NCBI GenBank assembly: GCA_022563685.1
Contig: JADFMY010000022.1
Location: forward strand, 1 to 33,904
Direction of reading: 5' to 3'
DNA: 33,904 nucleotides
DNA from: Pseudomonadota bacterium
GTDB lineage: Bacteria; Pseudomonadota; Gammaproteobacteria; GCA-001735895
The notes under the pieces were generated by a model. That model did not search any database and was not told the origin of the DNA. It saw only the letters and a list, made by a program, of their open reading frames with translations. Positions 1 through 8,917 of the stretch are shown here, one piece after another. The first letter of the stretch is position 1. Every line of letters begins with the position of its first letter. A program made the position numbers and the translations under genes.

Positions 1-852
1 GGCGATAAATAGCCATACCCACACGGGGCCCAGCGCGAACTCCAGCAGCATGATCAAGGTGACTTCTGCGGCTGCCAGGTGCCTCGACGCAACGATAAAC
101 GCCCAGTTGACAAAGCCGGACAGGCAGCCGCCCCAAAACAGGCAGAGTAAGATATCGCGTAATGGAATAGCCATATCACCTGATTTGACCAGCAGGGTAA
201 GCACCATGACGATACAGGCCGATAACAACATCACCGGCATCATTTCGGTTTGTCGTTTATAGCGTACGATAACCGCGTAGAACGCAAAGCTAACCGCGGT
301 GATCAAGGCCATCGCATTACCAAACCCCGAACCGGCACTGACGCCCTGTACCACCATAATGCCGAGCCCGAAGGCGGCGCCTAACATGGTGAGCATCGTG
401 GTGCGGCGTAATTTCTCTCCGAGAAAAATGCGCGCTAACAGGGCCGCAAAGAACGGAATCGCACCGAGAATAAACAGGGCGTTGGCTATCGTGGTGTGGG
501 TCAATGCCTGGACAAAGGTAATTCCGGCTATCGAAACCATCGCACCAGCGAGTAAACCCATACGCCCGATGCCGGTGAGCGTCCCGAATAAACGGCCGCG
601 ATAGCGAGCGGCAACAAATACAGCCATCACGATGAACATGCCGAGCGAACGATAAAAGATCACTTGCCAGGCGTCGGCAAACTCGATGTTTCGTTGTACC
701 AGGCCGCCGAAGCTGATCGCGATCGAGCCTGCCATCATCAGCAGCATCGCGTAGCCATGGCGAGAATCTATCGAGTGCTGATGGGTGGTAGAAATAGCCA
801 TCGGCGCAGTGTGCCAGCGAGTTTGAGCGGAAGCAAACCCTAATCGTTGCAT
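1..852 (-). CDS. EamA/DMT-family transporter, 3' end cut by window edge
   Basis: Own translation of minus strand from ATG at 850-852: MQRLGFASAQTRWHTAPMAISTTHQ...AMLLMMAGSIAISFGGLVQRNIEFADAWQVIFYRSLGMF...; open to base 1; hydrophobic DMT pattern. The listed 317..859 ORF is an out-of-frame shadow. Confidence 0.85.
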   Translation of the reverse strand, partial: MQRLGFASAQTRWHTAPMAISTTHQHSIDSRHGYAMLLMMAGSIAISFGGLVQRNIEFADAWQVIFYRSLGMFIVMAVFVAARYRGRLFGTLTGIGRMGLLAGAMVSIAGITFVQALTHTTIANALFILGAIPFFAALLARIFLGEKLRRTTMLTMLGAAFGLGIMVVQGVSAGSGFGNAMALITAVSFAFYAVIVRYKRQTEMMPVMLLSACIVMVLTLLVKSGDMAIPLRDILLCLFWGGCLSGFVNWAFIVASRHLAAAEVTLIMLLEFALGPVWVWLFIA

Positions 853-944
853 CGATCACCTCTCTCGGGAAAATCAGTATCCGAACACTACTCTGCCGAT
901 TTGATCCTGTGATTGTAACTGATGATTAAGGTTGCTAGCCCGTG

Positions 945-2180
945 TTAATCTCGGGTGAGATCCAGTAGTGTATGAAGTAGCACATGGGCCCCCGCCATGA
1001 CATCTTCAGGGGTTGTTGCCTCTGCCGGGTTATGCGACACACCCTTGATCGAGGGCGTGAATATCATCGCCGTAGGACAGATGCGGGACATCATTTGAGC
1101 ATCGTGGCCCGCACCAGAGGTCATGCGCCGGCAGGAATGACCCAGCGCCCGGGCATTTTCCTCGATACACCGGGCGATGCCATGGTCGAATTGCACCGGG
1201 TCGAATCTGGCAAGGCTTTTAGTTTGCACTACCACGCCCTCGGCCTGGGCCAGTTCTGAAAGAAAGACTTGCAGTCGCCGTTCGGCTTCGACCAGACGGG
1301 CATTATCGGGGTTTCGGAGATCAACGGTTACCCGGGCGCGACCCGGTACCACATTAATAATATTTGGCTCTAGCTCGATCACGCCAATGGTTGCAACCTG
1401 GGCTTCGCCAATATCTTTCGCCAGGTCGTGGATAAAGGATGCAAGCGCCCCGGCGCAGTAACCTGCATCGTGTCGCAAGTGCATCGGTGTCGTGCCAGCG
1501 TGATTAGCCTGGCCCGAGAAGATGACTTCGGTCCAGGAGATACCCTGAAGATTTTCCACGGCGCCCAGGGTGACTCCTTCCTGCTCCAATATTGGTCCCT
1601 GTTCGATATGTAGCTCAACAAAGGCCGAAGGTATTATTTCTCCACAGGCCATGTCGCCGGCATAACCGATCCGCTGCAACTCATCCCCCAGCACGACTCC
1701 CTGGTCATCTGCGGTATTGAGTGCTTTTTCCAGATCGTACCCTCCAGCATAGACCAGCGACCCCATCATATCGGGCTGGAAACGTGCGCCTTCCTCGTTG
1801 GTGAAGACAGCCACTACTAATGGTCGCCGGGTTTCAATCGCTGCTTCATTCAGGGTTTCGATCACTTCCAGGCCTGCGAGCACGCCCAGGTTCCCGTCGA
1901 GATTTCCACCGTTAAACACCGTATCAATATGCGAGCCCGTCATCACGGGAGCCAGGCTTTCCTGTCCGGCACGCAACCCAAAAATATTGCCAATGCGGTC
2001 GATCCGGACGCTGAGACCCAGTTCTTTCATCCAGCGCGTGACCAGATCACGGCCGTCTTTATCGGCGTCACTCAATGCCAGGCGCCGGACACCACCTTCG
2101 GGTGTCGCACCTACTGCACCGAGGGTGTCGAGCCTGGTAAATAGTCTTTCGGATGAAAGCCGTAAATCCAGCTTATTCAT
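945..2180 (-). CDS. M20-family Zn hydrolase, N-carbamoyl-L-amino-acid hydrolase / allantoate amidohydrolase type
   Basis: MTGSHIDTVFNGGNLDGNLGVLAGLEV, FTNEEGARF, ELHIEQGPILE, GAGHDAQMM motifs. Confidence 0.9.
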   Translation of the reverse strand: MNKLDLRLSSERLFTRLDTLGAVGATPEGGVRRLALSDADKDGRDLVTRWMKELGLSVRIDRIGNIFGLRAGQESLAPVMTGSHIDTVFNGGNLDGNLGVLAGLEVIETLNEAAIETRRPLVVAVFTNEEGARFQPDMMGSLVYAGGYDLEKALNTADDQGVVLGDELQRIGYAGDMACGEIIPSAFVELHIEQGPILEQEGVTLGAVENLQGISWTEVIFSGQANHAGTTPMHLRHDAGYCAGALASFIHDLAKDIGEAQVATIGVIELEPNIINVVPGRARVTVDLRNPDNARLVEAERRLQVFLSELAQAEGVVVQTKSLARFDPVQFDHGIARCIEENARALGHSCRRMTSGAGHDAQMMSRICPTAMIFTPSIKGVSHNPAEATTPEDVMAGAHVLLHTLLDLTRD

Positions 2181-2196
2181 AGCGTAAAATGATTTT

Positions 2197-2209
2197 GATC
2201 AGAGGTTCC
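2197..2209. repeat. Solo GATCAGAGGTTCC motif (IS5/MITE terminus-like), 17 bp upstream of the 2180 start codon
   Basis: Reverse complement GGAACCTCTGATC matches the terminus of the elements at 2287, 10509 and 15825. Confidence 0.5.
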
Positions 2210-2286
2210 CTGGTTATCCCTGTCTAAATCGTCCGGGGGACATGTAAAATTTATGGTTAGGCACCTATTCTTCTAGGGATAGTTCA

Positions 2287-2858
2287 GGAACCTCTGAAAA
2301 ACACCGAAATTTATTAATGCAGATAGTTTTCGAGTGGCTCTTAAGAAATTTCAGTCTGTTATCGAATTGTTTTTTCTTCCTATCGTTGTTTTTCATCGGT
2401 ATTTCCATATTTTGGGCGTACTAATCCTGTAAAGCCTGTAACTCTCTTCTGTACAAGTACAGATTAGCCAGGGCAAATAACGTAAATACCTGTGTCGCAT
2501 TTTTCTCGATTCCCCGGTAGCGGGTTTTTGTGTAGCCCCAGAGATCTTTTACGATCCGAAATGCATGCTCACCCTTCGCTCGGGTGCGATTGCTTTTCCG
2601 GTTGAATAAATTCTCAGCATCGATTCAAGTGCGACCGGTGGCCTGCCTGTATGACCTTTCGGATAAGTTCGTTTGATCGGCTTGACTAATAGATTCCAGG
2701 GAATAATCGAATCCATTTCCTGTAGAAACCTTTCCCCTCGTGTTACTTTCTTCTTATGATTATATTCAAGGTCTGAAAAACTGGATTGCTTCATGAAAAT
2801 ACCCGATAAATTTGGTTCACTCATTTTATCTCGTTAACATGACTTTTGCAGAGGTTTC
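2287..2858 (-). mobile_element. Internally deleted IS5-family insertion sequence remnant
   Basis: Termini GGAACCTCTGAAAAA (2287) and reverse complement of TTTTGCAGAGGTTTC (2844-2858); flanks TTCA/TTAA resemble a degenerate YTAR duplication; contains transposase N- and C-terminal remnants. Confidence 0.7.
2421..2824 (-). pseudogene. IS5-family transposase remnant with internal deletion and frame change
   Basis: N-part MKQSSFSDLEYNHKKKVTRGERFLQEMDSIIPWNLLVKPIKRTYPKGHTGRPPVALESMLRIY, then in another frame NRKSNRTRAKGEHAFRIVKDLWGYTKTRYRGIEKNATQVFTLFALANLYLYRRELQALQD*. Confidence 0.85.
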
Positions 2859-2893
2859 TTAATTGTGTTCTGACCCTGTTTGTCTTGCTAAAT

Positions 2894-3157
2894 TTAGTAA
2901 ATGTTATTGCGATGACCAACACGTAATATCAGTACCAGCAGCGAGTCGTTTTCAATTTTGCATATAACTCGATAGCCCTGGATTCGATAACGCCACAAAC
3001 CGGTTTTATCGCCAACCAGCGCTTTACCAAAACGCCTGGGGTTTTCATTGCCAACAAAGCGGCTGCGGAAGTAGCGGAGGATTTTCTTTTGGATTGGTAT
3101 GTCGAGTTTGCGGAGTTCTTTTACAGCAGCGTTATGCCACTCAACGTTCCAGGTCAA
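2894..3157 (-). CDS. RelE/ParE-family toxin
   Basis: MTWNVEWHNAAVKELRKLDIPIQKKILRYFRSR...LWRYRIQGYRVICKIENDSLLVLILRVGHRNNIY. Confidence 0.9.
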   Translation of the reverse strand: MTWNVEWHNAAVKELRKLDIPIQKKILRYFRSRFVGNENPRRFGKALVGDKTGLWRYRIQGYRVICKIENDSLLVLILRVGHRNNIY

Positions 3158-3359
3158 GCTCAGCCTCCAGCTCGTCTAGTGTCCAGCGCTTGCCGGAACT
3201 CTCCAGACGTTCGATTGCCAGGTACTTATCTTCCATCTCGCCAAGATGCTCCAGAATCGCTTCTTTAGCATAAAAAGTTTTGGTTCGACCGGTTTTGTCA
3301 GCCAGCGCTTTCAGGCGTTTCTCGATATCTTCGGGTAATCTAATCGCTAACATGACCAA
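3141..3359 (-). CDS. Ribbon-helix-helix antitoxin of the RelE pair
   Basis: MVMLAIRLPEDIEKRLKALADKTGRTKTFYAKEAILEHL...; overlaps toxin start by 17 nt. Confidence 0.88.
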   Translation of the reverse strand: MVMLAIRLPEDIEKRLKALADKTGRTKTFYAKEAILEHLGEMEDKYLAIERLESSGKRWTLDELEAELDLER

Positions 3360-3368
3360 TCTCCACGC

Positions 3369-3380
3369 TATACATGTATA
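3369..3380. promoter_or_regulatory. Candidate TA autoregulatory operator, perfect palindrome TATACATGTATA
   Basis: 12-bp perfect palindrome ending 10 nt upstream of the antitoxin start. Confidence 0.5.
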
Positions 3381-3493
3381 ACAGTATAGAATAGCACTGG
3401 TCGTTCCTGCTTTCTACTCTATCCATATAACTATAACTACTTGACCGCTCGCTCATATAACGTCAGTAAATGTTGATCCATCTGCTCGCCGAT

Positions 3494-3637
3494 CACATCT
3501 GAAACCGGGGTCCACATCTGAAACCGGGGTCAGATCACAATATTCTCTAATATTAGAACTAATTGTGTTCTGACCCCAAATTGGATATTAGAACTAATTG
3601 TGTTCTGACCCCAAATTGGTGTTCTGACCCCAAATTG
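3494..3637. repeat. Short tandem repeats: 19-bp unit x2, then 35-bp unit x2 plus partial third
   Basis: CACATCTGAAACCGGGGTC at 3494-3512 and 3513-3531; ATATTAGAACTAATTGTGTTCTGACCCCAAATTGG at 3550-3584 and 3585-3619; TGTTCTGACCCCAAATTG at 3620-3637. Confidence 0.9.
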
Positions 3638-3640
3638 ATA

Positions 3641-3720
3641 ATTGGCCGAATGAATTCGGCCCTACGGTAATATCTATTCACTGGTTGGCTGGGTGAATCC
3701 GGCCCTACGGGTCCGGCCAA
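3641..3720. repeat. Two REP-like palindromic units (GTAGGGCCGAATTCATTCGGCC type)
   Basis: ATTGGCCGAATGAATTCGGCCCTACGG (3641-3667) and GGGTGAATCCGGCCCTACGGGTCCGGCC (3691-3718); related copy at 13851-13875. Confidence 0.6.
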
Positions 3721-3721
3721 T

Positions 3722-4465
3722 CTAGCAGGTAATCAACTCCGCCGGTAAATGATCGATACGGTTCAGGTATATGATGTTATGCGAACCGCGAATAAAATCG
3801 ATGCGTGACAGGGAGGTGTTGTGAAATGTCCAGTTAGCCGCCCAGTCGTTGGCGTAATTATGTTCATGGCGGGGAACCCGCATGAGTTCATTGATAAACT
3901 GATCCATGAAGTCACCGTGAACCACCATTGCTATACAGTCATCGGTGCGCGCATGCCTTATTCTGATATCTTCAATGACTGATCGAACGCGACTTTGAAA
4001 ATCGCCGTTGGTTTCGGCAGGTCGATCCCACCAACCGTCTTCAGTCAGACCCATCGGTAAATTGACACCGGGAAAGCGATTGGCAAAGTAGCTCAATCCG
4101 GGGCCGGGTAAGCCAAGCCTGTTACCTTCTTCATTGAATTCATAAATTCCGTATTTTTCGAAGATATCAGGCAATGCCTGTAACTCGAGATTGCAGGCGT
4201 TGGCAATATATCTCGCAGTCAGAATCGATCGTGTCATCAAGCTACAGTAAACATGAGTCAGGCCAAAGTGGGTGGTTTCTACCGGGTTATACGGATGCTG
4301 ACGCGGTTCTCCCTGGGGATGGGCCAGGTGTTGAGCCAGGTGTTCGGCTTGCTGATGGCCCGTTGCGGTGATTTCCGGATCGGAGCTACGGCCATCGGTA
4401 TTATCGGCTCCCTGCCATAGCACATTATTTTCGGATTGAGCGTGTCGGACCAGATAGAGTTTCAT
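3722..4465 (-). CDS. Histidine phosphatase (phosphoglycerate mutase) family protein
   Basis: MKLYLVRHAQSENN (RHG-like motif), VVHGDFMDQFINELM; ATG chosen at 4463-4465. Confidence 0.85.
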   Translation of the reverse strand: MKLYLVRHAQSENNVLWQGADNTDGRSSDPEITATGHQQAEHLAQHLAHPQGEPRQHPYNPVETTHFGLTHVYCSLMTRSILTARYIANACNLELQALPDIFEKYGIYEFNEEGNRLGLPGPGLSYFANRFPGVNLPMGLTEDGWWDRPAETNGDFQSRVRSVIEDIRIRHARTDDCIAMVVHGDFMDQFINELMRVPRHEHNYANDWAANWTFHNTSLSRIDFIRGSHNIIYLNRIDHLPAELITC

Positions 4466-4553
4466 GGAGATCGGTTCATCTACTTTTAATTGTAAATCAG
4501 AAAACGCAGGTAACCTGCGAGCAGGGGAGAATAAGCTTAATGCTATAGAATGA

Positions 4554-5474
4554 TCAACCAGTAACCTGATTGATACGCTTTTCGGCTTCAATAAAAATTC
4601 GTTTGACCGGGGGGGTTCTGCTGCTTGATGGCCGATCGATTTCGGCAACCGTAGTTTCTATTTCCTCGGCATTTTTGCTGTCGTCAAAATCGACGCTGAT
4701 GTTAGCCAGTATGAAATCTGGGCCCATATGCAAGGTCAGTACTTCGTTGACATGTTCGATGTTGCCATTACTGTTTAAAATATCGCGTATATCCTGAATC
4801 GTCGCTCGATTCGCGCTTTCACCAATTAGCAGGCCCTTGGTTTCATAGGCCAGCCAGATAGACGTACCGATCAGAATCAGACCGATTACGATAGACGCAA
4901 TTGAATCGAATATCAGAATGCCGGTATATTGACTCAGCGCAACGCCCGCAAATGCCACCACCAGTCCCAGCATTGCAGCAGAGTCTTCGAACAGCACGAC
5001 AAAAATCGTTGGGTCTTTGGCACGTTGGACGGCTTCTATATAGCCCCATTTACCCCGCGCTTTATTGAATTCCCTGAATGCGAACAGCCAGGCGAAACCT
5101 TCAAACACGAGCGCAAATCCTAATACCACATAGTTGACGAGTGGATTATTGATTGCCTCCGGGTGCGGGAGACTGGAGACGCCTTCGTAAATGGAAAGGC
5201 CCCCGCCCAGGGCGAATATTAAAATCGCGACGATGAAACTCCAGAAATAAATCTCCTTGCCATAACCAAATGGAAAATCGGCATCGGCCGGTTTAGAGGC
5301 ACGCTTAATACCATACAACAATAAGAACTAATTACCGGTATCGACCAGCGAGTGAATGCCCTCCGACAACATCGCTGAACTACCGGTGTATGCAGCCGCG
5401 CCGAACTTGGTGATCGAAATGAGTGTATTGCCCGCGAGTGCCGCGAGGATGACCTTTTTTGAACCCGATGCCAT
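4554..5474 (-). pseudogene. Cation diffusion facilitator (CDF) transporter interrupted by one in-frame TAG
   Basis: [82 protein letters not shown]...; both ORF pieces are in the same frame. Confidence 0.85.
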
Positions 5475-5689
5475 AGTAGATTTGCCTGGAGGTTTGTGTT
5501 GGCAGGTTTGGTAAAACTGCACGGTAGCCAATATAATGCTGCCTGTGAACATACCCTTGATGACCAGGCCTGACAATAGAATTTATACTGATTCATGCTA
5601 ATGCCCACAATTTCCTCGAAGTTCCTGATTGGAATCATGCTTGAAGATCGTGACGAACTGGCGTCGGCGCTCTACCGATTTCAACAGGA

Positions 5690-6199
5690 ATGACAGACGA
5701 TAGCCGGGAACTGCTTGACGTGGTCGATGAAGACGATCGCGTAATTGGCGCCAAAACGAGAGGTGAAATTCACGCCCAGGGGCTGATGCACCGTGCTACG
5801 CATATTCTGGTATTTAATAACCAGGGGGAGTTATTTCTTCAAAAACGTTCGATGAGCAAGGATGAAAACCCGGGTCTATGGGATACCTCGGCGGCCGGTC
5901 ATGTCGATAGCGGAGAGGATTACCTCGCCTGCGCGCTGCGGGAGCTCGACGAGGAACTGGGTATATCGGGCGATGTTTCTCTCAGGCTTTTGTTTCGGTT
6001 GCCCGTATCGTCGCTGACAGGGATGGAGCACAGCACTGTTTATGCCTGCCAGTACGATGGGCCACTCAAATTGCAGGCTGCAGAAATTGACGAAGGGATA
6101 TGGATCAGTCCCGAGGCGATGAGCCAACGGGTCAAAGATTCAGATCCGAGCTTGACCGATGGCGCGAAATTGATCTGGAAATGGTATTGTAGACAGTAA
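5690..6199 (+). CDS. NUDIX hydrolase (Idi/YfcD-like)
   Basis: GHVDSGEDYLACALRELDEELGI NUDIX box. Confidence 0.92.
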   Translation: MTDDSRELLDVVDEDDRVIGAKTRGEIHAQGLMHRATHILVFNNQGELFLQKRSMSKDENPGLWDTSAAGHVDSGEDYLACALRELDEELGISGDVSLRLLFRLPVSSLTGMEHSTVYACQYDGPLKLQAAEIDEGIWISPEAMSQRVKDSDPSLTDGAKLIWKWYCRQ

Positions 6200-6231
6200 C
6201 GGCCTTGTTCGTCGGATGAAATTGCATAGTC

Positions 6232-7491
6232 CTACATTATCTGAATATAAATCTTTTTATTATCTGGCTTTGAGTTGAGTTGCGAAATCCAGTCATTATC
6301 CAGGTAAAACCATCGATTAGGAATGAGCTTTCGGAAAGTTTGAACATGTAATAGTTTTCCACCCTGTACAACTCCAATCGCCGTTTTCTGCAGAAATTCA
6401 CCGGTACGGAAAGTGAAGTGATCTAAGGGTAGCGTAGTGTTATTTTCTGGAACAATGATGTTCGGAGAAATCCAGAGTAGTGGGGAGTTTACTACCAGGG
6501 GTATGCGGTTGTTTAACGGCCAGCAGGTTGTGGATAAATATCGTACTATGCTATGTGCGACATGCCGTCCTTCCAGTGCGGCGGTGTCGGCTTTTTCTAC
6601 GCCGTGGAGGAGGTTACCAGCGGCGAAGATACCTTGTTTCGATGTTCTCAGGCTTTGGTCGATATCGGGGCCGTTGGTGTATTTATTCAGTGTGATATTG
6701 CCTTTTCTGGCCAGGTCATGATCGGGAATCCAGTCACCGGTGAAAATAAGGGTGTCGCATTCCAGTTGTTTTTTTTCTCCGGTTTGGGTAGAAGTGATTT
6801 CTATGGCCTCTACTCGATTTCTTCCGTGAATATCGGTGACTTTATAATTGGTTAACAAAGGCGTGCGGTAGCAGAGCCTGGCGCCCCAGTAGAACGGCAG
6901 ATAGGTTTGGTGTTGACTGTATTCGGTGATCATTGCCGCTACCTGGGCGCCATTTCGGTGCAGGGTGCGTACCGCTGAATAGCTGACGTGTTCGGCGCCG
7001 ATAACGATGGCTTTCTTGCCCAATTTTAATTTTTTCAGGTAAATCAATTGCTGTAATAAGCCGGTGTTGTATATGCCCAACGGACGACTACCGGGAATGA
7101 GTTTGGCGGCGCGGGGACGTTCGCGACAGCCGGTGGCCAGTAGTATGGCGTTGGCGGTGATGTTTTTTAACCCTGTTGGACTGGTGATTTGTAGTGAGAG
7201 ATCGTCGGTCCAGTGTTGGGCGGTGGCTTCGGTGATGATTTCTACTCCCGCTTGTTCTGCGCGGTGCACGTTTTCATCTGCATAGGACGGGCCACTGAGA
7301 ATTCGTCGCAGGTCAAGCCAACCAAAGCCGGTGTGATAACAATGTCGGGGTATACCGCCGGCTTGTGATTCTCTATCGATGAGCAGCACTTTTTCTACGC
7401 CCAGTTTGCGTAGTTGGGTGGCGGCGGCGAGACCAGCGGGGCCGGCGCCGATGATTAATACGTCTGTATTGATTTGTTCTGGTTGCATCAT
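6232..7491 (-). CDS. NAD(P)/FAD-dependent oxidoreductase (HcnB / GlpA-partner type)
   Basis: VLIIGAGPAGLAAATQLRKLGVEKVLLIDRESQAGGIPRHCYHTGFG; IFAAGNLLHGVEKADTAALEGR; ATG at 7489-7491. Confidence 0.85.
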   Translation of the reverse strand: MMQPEQINTDVLIIGAGPAGLAAATQLRKLGVEKVLLIDRESQAGGIPRHCYHTGFGWLDLRRILSGPSYADENVHRAEQAGVEIITEATAQHWTDDLSLQITSPTGLKNITANAILLATGCRERPRAAKLIPGSRPLGIYNTGLLQQLIYLKKLKLGKKAIVIGAEHVSYSAVRTLHRNGAQVAAMITEYSQHQTYLPFYWGARLCYRTPLLTNYKVTDIHGRNRVEAIEITSTQTGEKKQLECDTLIFTGDWIPDHDLARKGNITLNKYTNGPDIDQSLRTSKQGIFAAGNLLHGVEKADTAALEGRHVAHSIVRYLSTTCWPLNNRIPLVVNSPLLWISPNIIVPENNTTLPLDHFTFRTGEFLQKTAIGVVQGGKLLHVQTFRKLIPNRWFYLDNDWISQLNSKPDNKKIYIQIM

Positions 7492-7492
7492 G

Positions 7493-8917
7493 TTATTGAT
7501 TGATGGCCAGCAGTTCATGCTTAGACATAGACCCCCACTGTGCCATGATTTCAACTAACTCGGCGGTACAATAAAATCCCTGACAGCGGCCCTGCAAACA
7601 ACGAGTGCGTCGGCGTAGGCCATCCAGGTTTGGTGGTGGCAGTGGAGAATTCATGGCATCGATGATTTCGCCTCGGCTGACTTCTTCGCAGTGGCACAGG
7701 ATTCTGCCGTAGTCCGGGTTTTGTTTGATGCGGTATGGGTTGTGGCTGACTTTTCTTTGTCGGTCTTCTCCGATATAGGGCATGGTGATGGTTTTGAATG
7801 TTTCCGTGGGTTGCAGCGTTACGTTTGCTTCACGCAATAAGTCCACGACATATTCTGCGATGCCCATGGAGCTGGAAAGTCCAGTGGAACGAATGCCGCC
7901 GACACAAATGTAGTGTTGCTTTTCGTCCAGGTGGATTTGGTAATCTTTATGTTGGGTAGCGGCACGTAATCCAGAATAGGTGGCGGTGATTTCTTCTTGC
8001 TGTAGTGCCGGAAGAATTTGTCGTCCCATTTTTTGCAACGACATATAACCGTCATGGGTGGTGGCGGTATCGTGCTTGTTGGGTAAGTCTTCAGCCGTTG
8101 GACCTAATAACAGATTGCCAAAAACCGTGGGGCACACCATCACACCTTTGGTGGTTTGGGTGGGGACGGGAAGAATGATATGTGATAGCAGGGAGCGGGA
8201 TGCTTTGTCATAAATGATGAGTTGTCCCCGCCGGGCGGTGACTTTGAATCGCTTGTAACCGAATAGGTGGTCAATTTTATCGGAGTAAAGTCCGGCGCTA
8301 TTGATGACCCAAATGGCGTTAATGGTTTTTTGTTGGCAAGCGAGGTAGGTAATATTTTCCCCCTGAGTGATGTTTGTTACCAGGTGGTTAAATAAAAAAT
8401 CTACACCGTTGATTTTCGCCTGCGTGGCAAAGGCCAGGGGTGGTGTGAATGGGCAGATAATGCCCTCTTCTTTTACCATAAGACCACCTAATACGCCTGG
8501 ACCAAGGCGGGGTTCTTTTTGGTATATCTGTCCCGCTGTCAGGGGATGTAAAGTTTCACCATTTTTCTGTGCGTCGTTCTGTAGGGCGGGAAGTTTGGTC
8601 AGCTGTTCCTGATTCCAGGCAACTAATATTCCGCCGGTGTACTCAATAGGGATACCCACTTCTTGCGCATAACATTTTAGGCGTTTGATACTTCGTTTGA
8701 GTAGACGAGCTTCCAGCGAACCCGGAGGCGCGTCAAAACCAGTATGGAACAAAGCAGTGTTGGCCTTGCTGGTGCCGACTCCAACATCGGGGCCGGCTTC
8801 GAGCAGGACGATGTTAAGTCGATATTGTGCCAGTTCTCTTGCGATGGCTGTGCCCACCACACCACCGCCGATAATTGCGACATCATAGGTTGCTTGAGGC
8901 GTTTCCATTTTTACCAA
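7493..8917 (-). CDS. GlpA-like FAD-dependent glycerol-3-phosphate dehydrogenase family protein with C-terminal BFD-type [2Fe-2S] domain
   Basis: YDVAIIGGGVVGTAIARELAQYRLNIVLLEAG; C-terminal ILCHCEEVSRGEI...RCLQGRCQGFYC. Confidence 0.85.
   Translation of the reverse strand: MVKMETPQATYDVAIIGGGVVGTAIARELAQYRLNIVLLEAGPDVGVGTSKANTALFHTGFDAPPGSLEARLLKRSIKRLKCYAQEVGIPIEYTGGILVAWNQEQLTKLPALQNDAQKNGETLHPLTAGQIYQKEPRLGPGVLGGLMVKEEGIICPFTPPLAFATQAKINGVDFLFNHLVTNITQGENITYLACQQKTINAIWVINSAGLYSDKIDHLFGYKRFKVTARRGQLIIYDKASRSLLSHIILPVPTQTTKGVMVCPTVFGNLLLGPTAEDLPNKHDTATTHDGYMSLQKMGRQILPALQQEEITATYSGLRAATQHKDYQIHLDEKQHYICVGGIRSTGLSSSMGIAEYVVDLLREANVTLQPTETFKTITMPYIGEDRQRKVSHNPYRIKQNPDYGRILCHCEEVSRGEIIDAMNSPLPPPNLDGLRRRTRCLQGRCQGFYCTAELVEIMAQWGSMSKHELLAINQ

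Noticed and set aside
317-859. 180-aa ORF on minus strand
   Set aside because: Out-of-frame shadow of the EamA transporter, which starts at 852 and runs off the window.
3494-3637. Possible CRISPR array
   Set aside because: Repeats are directly adjacent without unique spacers and have only two to three units.
5580-5692. Short ORF ...MLEDRDELASALYRFQQE* overlapping the NUDIX start
   Set aside because: Only about 30 codons with no recognised family; perhaps a gene remnant, insufficient support.
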